A DNA stretch of 64,000 bases, taken from an uncultured Mollicutes bacterium. GTDB taxonomy: Bacteria > Bacillota_I > Bacilli_A > RFN20 > CAG-826. Below the pieces are notes generated by a model. The model did not search any database. It was not told the DNA's origin and worked only from the letters and a program-made list of their open reading frames with translations. The stretch's first letter is position 1. Every line of letters starts with the position of its first letter. The stretch covers positions 1 to 64,000 of the forward strand of contig UQCQ01000009.1 of NCBI GenBank assembly GCA_900539595.1. Reading direction: 5' to 3'. The position numbers and the translations under genes are program-made. This document shows, piece by piece, positions 59,403 through 64,000 of this stretch.

Positions 59403-61404
59403 ACCGAATTGAGCCTTCTTGATCGGTCCTTCGGATTCTCACCCCATAATTTTGCAAACGTTCAAGCACTTCTTTATTCGGATGTCCGTACGAATTCTTT
59501 TCCCCACAAGAAATGATGGCTTCCTTACATTTTATCGTAGAAAGCCACGCCTCGCAGGTGGAGGTGCTAGACCCATGGTGGCCCACTTTAAGAATGTCAG
59601 CCCTTAACTCAGGGTGATCGCGGACGATTCTCTTTTCGATATTTACCGGCGCATCCCCCGTAAAAAGCCACTTCTTCCCCATAAAATCCAGTCCAAGAAC
59701 CAAGGAAGTATCGTTTTCCTCCGTCCCGCCGTAAATGTTATAGTTTTGAAATCCCCACGTGTTTAATTGCAGCGGGAAATCCTTGGCTTCGTCGATATAA
59801 TGACGGACATCAAAATGTTTTCTTAAAGATTCCCCTGCACCAATATGGTCAAAATCATGATGAGAAGCGATAAGGTAATCAATGTGATAGATTCTTCGAC
59901 TTTTAAAATAGGGAATTAAAGTTTCTTTAGCCATATCAAAAGAGAGATTGCCCCCAGTATCAATCAAAACATTTTCATTCCGATTAACCAGAAGGATGGA
60001 ATCTCCTTGACCCACATTGATAAAAGTCACGGATTGTTCTAAGCAAGGCGCGATGGGAATGAGCGATATTGCGTAGGTCACCCAAAATAGCGTTGTTCCC
60101 CACGCATTCCAACGACGAAACCCATATTCTCTTAAAATCAATCCACCAACCAAAAGTACATAAAATACCACTTCAAAAGCCCATGACCATTTTGGAAACT
60201 CAAACATCAAGTCAATTCTTTGCAGGCAACCTAAATAGGATAGAAACCCATCGCAAAGAGGATTAAGAAGCGCCTTAAAAGGAAAGGTAAGATAGCTTAC
60301 GTAGCCAAGTAGACATAGAACAAATAAATAAGGCATAGTGAGCAAGGAAATCAGCCCACCGAACAAGTGGAGACTTCCCCCACCAAAAGATAAGGGAAGC
60401 AAGAAATAACGAAGCATTAAAAAACCAAAAAATTTCTTTTCTAACGGAGAATGGCCCATCCATTGAATCGAAGCGAATTGAAGCAAATAAGAAAGTCCAA
60501 ATCCAATGAGGAAGCCAGACTGAAAAACAGAATATTTATTGAGTAAAAATAATGTAATTCCCGTTAAGGAAGTTCGGCATATTCCATTATATTTCTTTTT
60601 ACAATAATAAGTATTAATGAAAGTATATAGGTTCGAAAGTATTCCTCTTGCTATACCTATTTTCCTAATGGAAACAGGAATAAAAAATATAGATAAAACA
60701 AGGGCGGCAACCATCCCTTTCTTTTCATCATTAAGCAAGCGCATCATCCATTTTTTCACCAAACGAAAAAAGAATGAAAAGAAAATTCCGGAACAACTGC
60801 ACACATAAAGAAGATTCAACGAGGTTAGCAAGGATACCCCATACGAACTGCTATCGTTTCTTCCAAAAAGCAAGCAATCCAAAAGTGCTTGATTTTGATC
60901 GGGAAACGCGGACAAAAATCGATCCCGAAATTTATTGACTCTCAAAGGAAGTCCCATTCTTCTTTCCACAAAATTCGCATGGATTTCCTGGGTAACGCCG
61001 AGACGGTATAAATACTGCTTAAAATCGAAACGGCATTCATAAGTCGTCATCTTAAATGGTTGGATGGAACCGGAAACTCGAATCCAATCACCCCATTGGA
61101 AATCGCCTTCTTTTATCGAAAGATATATCCGTTGAAACGGCCTCCACAAAATCACGTAATTCTGTTTGGACAAGATGACCATTCCCGTAAAGGTTTGTTT
61201 CCCTTCTGAAAAGGGGATATTGGTAACCCCTGCCATTACCCCTATGAACAGTCCCACTAAAAATGGAGCTACTTCTTTTCGACCAATCGATATCCCAAGC
61301 AATAGGCAAGCTAACAACAAAGCCAAGATGCGAATCGGCCAATCCTGTGAATATGATCCCCACGACCCAAGAACAAGGCCAAGGAAGAGGAAAAATGGCC
61401 TCAT
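59374..61404 (-). CDS. comEC: Competence membrane channel ComEC
   Basis: DNA-uptake channel (676 aa from the ATG at 61404). N-terminal helices and OB-like region, the competence domain with many membrane segments (SLNLLYVCSCSGIFFS marks its start), and a C-terminal metallo-beta-lactamase nuclease domain: FINVGQGDSILL, ASHHDFDHIG, WLFTGDAP and KVGHHGSS. The start overlaps the comEA stop as ATGA. The complete nuclease motif set suggests function. Confidence 0.94.
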   Translation of the reverse strand: MRPFFLFLGLVLGSWGSYSQDWPIRILALLLACLLLGISIGRKEVAPFLVGLFIGVMAGVTNIPFSEGKQTFTGMVILSKQNYVILWRPFQRIYLSIKEGDFQWGDWIRVSGSIQPFKMTTYECRFDFKQYLYRLGVTQEIHANFVERRMGLPLRVNKFRDRFLSAFPDQNQALLDCLLFGRNDSSSYGVSLLTSLNLLYVCSCSGIFFSFFFRLVKKWMMRLLNDEKKGMVAALVLSIFFIPVSIRKIGIARGILSNLYTFINTYYCKKKYNGICRTSLTGITLFLLNKYSVFQSGFLIGFGLSYLLQFASIQWMGHSPLEKKFFGFLMLRYFLLPLSFGGGSLHLFGGLISLLTMPYLFVLCLLGYVSYLTFPFKALLNPLCDGFLSYLGCLQRIDLMFEFPKWSWAFEVVFYVLLVGGLILREYGFRRWNAWGTTLFWVTYAISLIPIAPCLEQSVTFINVGQGDSILLVNRNENVLIDTGGNLSFDMAKETLIPYFKSRRIYHIDYLIASHHDFDHIGAGESLRKHFDVRHYIDEAKDFPLQLNTWGFQNYNIYGGTEENDTSLVLGLDFMGKKWLFTGDAPVNIEKRIVRDHPELRADILKVGHHGSSTSTCEAWLSTIKCKEAIISCGEKNSYGHPNKEVLERLQNYGVRIRRTDQEGSIRYARYSFPPL

Positions 61405-61940
61405 TCCGCATCCCGTAGTCTCAATTTGTCTCTTACCGTGATATAGGTTGCCTTCCCACAACTAGGCACTTCCGTAATTTGTTCCAGCGTTTCAAATACC
61501 GTGGAAGCACGATAAGAAACTACGGCCGCAGCCGCTGTTTTGGAGAACCCAGCTACGCTGCGTAATTCCTCCGCAGAAGCTTTATTTAGGTTACATTTGC
61601 GAATATCTTCCACGGCGCAGGCGGAAGAATTGTCGCGAAGTGGGGCAATGTAATAATTTTGTTTTGCTTCACAGACATGTGTGGGTACAAAAGCCAAAGT
61701 ATCCGCATCGGATGTGATTCCTCCAGCTTTGGTAATGAGATCGATAATGGTTTGGCCCACTTCTACGGTGTATGTTCCCGGTTTTTGAATTTGGCCAGAA
61801 ACCGTAACGGTGATGGAATGGACAGTGGAACCGTTAATATTTTGGGAAGTCCCCGTTCCTCCATCGGTAATGCGCGTCACAACGCCAAACCCGACAACGC
61901 ATACCATGGTGATGCAGACGATGAGTAAAATAGTTTTCAT
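61401..61940 (-). CDS. comEA: Competence DNA receptor ComEA
   Basis: 179 aa: one N-terminal membrane anchor (residues about 3-22), an SLBB domain (VSGQIQKPGTYTVEVGQTIIDLI) and paired helix-hairpin-helix DNA-binding motifs (NLNKASAEELRSVAGFSKTAA). Binds double-stranded DNA for ComEC. ATG at 61940 has AAGGAGG directly upstream; the extra upstream frame is not used. comEB is absent between comEA and comEC. No pilus or late-competence genes lie in the window. Confidence 0.92.
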   Translation of the reverse strand: MKTILLIVCITMVCVVGFGVVTRITDGGTGTSQNINGSTVHSITVTVSGQIQKPGTYTVEVGQTIIDLITKAGGITSDADTLAFVPTHVCEAKQNYYIAPLRDNSSACAVEDIRKCNLNKASAEELRSVAGFSKTAAAAVVSYRASTVFETLEQITEVPSCGKATYITVRDKLRLRDAE

Positions 61941-62042
61941 AAAAACCTCCTTACATATACATAGAAGGTAAAAATTCAAAAAATTTTCGGTAAAGATTTT
62001 CGAAAAAATTAAAAAACTAGCCATTCATCGAAACAAAACACG

Positions 62043-62072
62043 AAAAAAAGCCACATTTTTTGTGGCTTTTTT
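62043..62072 (-). terminator. Terminator after greA
   Basis: AAAAAGCCACA (62045-62055) pairs with TGTGGCTTTTT (62061-62071), with T-run leftward. It isolates greA from comEA. Confidence 0.92.
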
Positions 62073-62091
62073 CCACGCATTAATTATGGCC

Positions 62092-62604
62092 TTAAGCAGC
62101 TTTTTTGGAATTATTTTCCACTTTATCGCCCTTATGAATCTCAAGAATCTTGATTTCATAGGAGCCGTTGTCGGTAGAAACCACCACGGTATCCCCAACG
62201 GAAGAGCCAATGATCGCTTTGCCTAAAGGGGATTCGTTAGAAACGCTGACAACTTCCCCAAAAGGATTGGCACCAGTGTTTCCCATGACACGAACCACTT
62301 CTTCGCGATTGCGGAGAAGGTCTTGGAAGCGAACCGTGCTGCCGATACCAGCCTCATTGCCAGTTGCGGTGGCGGTAATCACACTATTATGCAAAATGTT
62401 TTCGATTTCGCTGATGCGAGCAGCAACACGAGCCTGATGGTCGCGGGCCGCATCGTAATCGGCGTTTTCGGAAAGGTCGCCTTGGCTACGAGCAAGGTTC
62501 AAATCCGCGATAACTTGCGGAGTTTCAACGTGAATAAGATATTCATGTTCTTTTTCCAATGCGTCATATTCCGCTTGGGTCAAAGTGTATTTTTTCTGTG
62601 GCAT
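62092..62604 (-). CDS. greA: Transcription elongation factor GreA
   Basis: 170-aa factor that restarts backtracked RNA polymerase by stimulating transcript cleavage. Coiled-coil N-terminus with the acidic tip GDLSENADYDAARD and C-terminal FKBP-like domain (GSTVRF, VSNESPLGKAIIGSSVGDTV). AGAGGTAG precedes the ATG; TATAAT lies 29 nt upstream. Its own terminator follows, so it appears monocistronic. Confidence 0.96.
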   Translation of the reverse strand: MPQKKYTLTQAEYDALEKEHEYLIHVETPQVIADLNLARSQGDLSENADYDAARDHQARVAARISEIENILHNSVITATATGNEAGIGSTVRFQDLLRNREEVVRVMGNTGANPFGEVVSVSNESPLGKAIIGSSVGDTVVVSTDNGSYEIKILEIHKGDKVENNSKKAA

Positions 62605-62632
62605 TTTCTACTACCTCTAAAGTAACGTTAGG

Positions 62633-62638
62633 ATTATA
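62633..62638 (-). promoter_or_regulatory. greA -10 box
   Basis: TATAAT on the minus strand with TTGTTC about 17 nt further upstream. Gives a leader of about 20 nt. Confidence 0.55.
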
Positions 62639-62666
62639 CGCGCTAGGGCATTTTTGAACAAGGAAC

Positions 62667-62948
62667 TTAGGCTTCTTTTTTCAAATCTTGGATCATCGGA
62701 TCATCGTTATAGGCATCCAGGACCTGTTCTGCCTCATCGGCTTCTTCTTCGCTAAGGTATTCAAAGGAAACTCCGTCTTTGGTAGAAAGGCAGAACAAAG
62801 AATCCTCGTCCCCTTCTTGATAAAGGAAGTAATAGTCTTTTTCCCTCTCGTCATTATGGAAAGTGAAAAGAATTTTCAAATGATCGACGGTTCCGTCGTC
62901 GCGAGTAATTTCGATATCGCGTTCGTTATCTTCGATTTTTTGTTCCAT
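62667..62948 (-). CDS. DUF1292 family acidic protein (YrzB-like)
   Basis: 93-aa acidic protein with the DUF1292 pattern ITRDDGTVDHLKILFTFHND, DYYFLYQEGDED and FEYLSEEEADEAEQVLDAY. Function unknown. In B. subtilis yrzB also follows alaS after ireB and ruvX homologues; those two are missing here. AGGAGC precedes the ATG, 37 nt after alaS. Confidence 0.85.
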   Translation of the reverse strand: MEQKIEDNERDIEITRDDGTVDHLKILFTFHNDEREKDYYFLYQEGDEDSLFCLSTKDGVSFEYLSEEEADEAEQVLDAYNDDPMIQDLKKEA

Positions 62949-62985
62949 GTTTTTGCTCCTGTTTGAATTATAAAATCAACCTCCA

Positions 62986-64000
62986 TCAAAGCAAAGTTTT
63001 CGCTTTGGAAATAGCCGCTTCAAATCCGTCTAAGTTTTTGGCACTGCCAGAAGCCATTTCTGGCTTGCCGCCGCCGTTTCCGCCAAGAATCGGCGCGATC
63101 GCCTTCATGATTTTACCCGCTCCAATTTGGGCGCCTTTGCCTCCGGCGAAGACGACGAGGCTATATCCTTTAGAACCTTTTCCGCAGAGGAAGAGAACAT
63201 AGTCGGAATAAATCGATTTCAAGGAATCGCCGAGTTTCATGATGTCTCCGCGTTCCCCCTCTCCCTTCCAGGCAAGGAAATGGATTCCATCGATTTCTTC
63301 AAATTGTTTTTGCAGCTCATTCGCCTCCGAAGAAGACATCTTGTCTTTCAGCTGATTCAGTTCAGCTTGAAGCTCGTCGATGTGGCGTTCTAATTTTTTA
63401 ACTGATTCAAGAACCGTATCATCCTTAGAAAGGGTTTCCGATTCAATGGAGGCTAAAACTTCAGATTTTCTGCGTAAATATTGATAGGCGCCTAAACTTG
63501 TACGGGCTTGAATTCGACGAGTTCCAGCGGAGACGCTAGATTCGCTTTCTAGAACAAACAAGCCAATTTCGCTGGTATTTTTGACGTGAGTTCCGCCACA
63601 GAATTCTTTGGAGAAATCTTCAAAGCAAACCACGCGGACCACGGAACCGTATTTTTCGGAGAACTCCATCTCCGCGCCAAGGTTTTTGGCTTCATCTACA
63701 GGCAAAATCTTAGTTTCTTCCGGAATTGACTCCGCAATTTTCTCATTCACCAAAGCTTCGATTTTGTTTAGATCTTCCGAGGAAAGTTTGTCCATCGACG
63801 TAAAGTCGAAACGGAGATAATTTTCATCGCAATAGCTTCCCTTTTGTTCCACATGTTTTTCAAGAATTTCCGAGATGGCAGCGTGGAGCAAATGGGTGGC
63901 GGAATGATTGCGTTCAATCAAGTGGCGGCGTTTGGAGTCCAAAGCCAATTCCACTTCCTCTCCGACGGAAAGATGACCAAATTGCAAATGAACGTGGTGC
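62986..64000 (-). CDS. alaS: Alanyl-tRNA synthetase, C-terminal part (5' end outside window)
   Basis: About 338 residues of AlaRS, open to the window edge (full-length proteins are about 870 aa). Present are the editing-domain zinc/catalytic motifs RNHSATHLLHAAI and FCGGTHVKNTSEIG, a coiled-coil segment (VKKLERHIDELQAELNQLK) and the C-Ala domain with FAGGKGAQIGAGKIMKAIAPILGGNGGGKPE-type end. The catalytic class II core lies outside. Editing residues look intact, so mischarged Ser/Gly-tRNA can be cleared. Confidence 0.95.
   Translation of the reverse strand, partial: HHVHLQFGHLSVGEEVELALDSKRRHLIERNHSATHLLHAAISEILEKHVEQKGSYCDENYLRFDFTSMDKLSSEDLNKIEALVNEKIAESIPEETKILPVDEAKNLGAEMEFSEKYGSVVRVVCFEDFSKEFCGGTHVKNTSEIGLFVLESESSVSAGTRRIQARTSLGAYQYLRRKSEVLASIESETLSKDDTVLESVKKLERHIDELQAELNQLKDKMSSSEANELQKQFEEIDGIHFLAWKGEGERGDIMKLGDSLKSIYSDYVLFLCGKGSKGYSLVVFAGGKGAQIGAGKIMKAIAPILGGNGGGKPEMASGSAKNLDGFEAAISKAKTLL

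Overview
The window looks like a chromosome segment of an uncultured, Mollicutes-related member of the Bacilli (Tenericutes/RF39/Erysipelotrichales neighbourhood). This rests on gene order that closely follows Bacillus subtilis (asp23-nusB-xseA-xseB-dxs; yqeG-yqeH-yhbY-nadD-rsfS; ybeY-cdd-era-recO-glyS-dnaG-rpoD-trmK; hrcA-grpE-dnaK-dnaJ with a CIRCE site), combined with traits known from mycoplasmas: a NadD-HD phosphohydrolase fusion and an EF-P whose loop reads NKTAMR instead of the usual PGKG. The standard genetic code is used (TGA acts as a stop, Trp is TGG). The assignment is an inference; no rRNA or tRNA gene is present to test it.

Layout. Positions 1-11031 (+): end of transketolase, then Asp23, NusB, exonuclease VII (XseA/XseB), DXS, DNA polymerase IV, a XerD-type recombinase, phosphopentomutase, and an ABC lipoprotein plus permease without an ATPase. 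After an AT-rich gap, 11508-19600 (-): rsfS, nadD/yqeK fusion, yhbY, yqeH, yqeG and topoisomerase IV (parC, parE). plsY (+) is followed by a 1.15 kb stretch without a convincing gene, which contains a structured, terminator-bounded element. 21623-28772 holds yneF, efp, a metallo-hydrolase, rpmG, the MEP-pathway genes ispG and ispH (+), a DEAD-box helicase, trmK and a second sigma-70 gene. 28782-38461 (-) is one long macromolecular-synthesis cluster (rpoD, dnaG, glyS, recO, era, cdd, ybeY) whose upstream end is an unusual two-gene relic or variant of a peptidase-C39 ABC exporter. 38596-47584 (-): deoC, rpmF, mtaB, an unrecognised gene, rsmE, a zinc-ribbon/TM2 protein and the heat-shock operon. 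47677-55811 (-): hemW, a small membrane protein, a degenerate Fic protein, lepA, a nuclease-helicase fusion and fmt. 55913-58288 (+): an acyl-adenylate ligase with a carrier domain and rpsT. 58365-64000 (-): holA, comEC, comEA, greA, a DUF1292 gene and the 3' half of alaS.

The genes are overwhelmingly housekeeping: ribosome assembly and translation (Era, YqeH, YhbY, YbeY, RsfS, RsmE, LepA, EF-P, L32, L33, S20, GlyRS, AlaRS, Fmt, MtaB, TrmK), DNA replication and repair (DnaG, HolA, Topo IV, RecO, Pol IV, Exo VII), isoprenoid synthesis (DXS, IspG, IspH), nucleoside salvage (Cdd, DeoB, DeoC), phospholipid synthesis (PlsY) and competence (ComEA, ComEC). Genes are packed tightly, with many 1-4 nt stop/start overlaps. 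The most unusual items are the second sigma factor directly behind rpoD with an altered -10-reading region, the C39 peptidase/pseudo-ATPase pair translationally coupled to ybeY, the pseudo-Fic protein, and the non-coding structured element near 21.5 kb. No CRISPR array, transposase, phage module, rRNA or tRNA was found.
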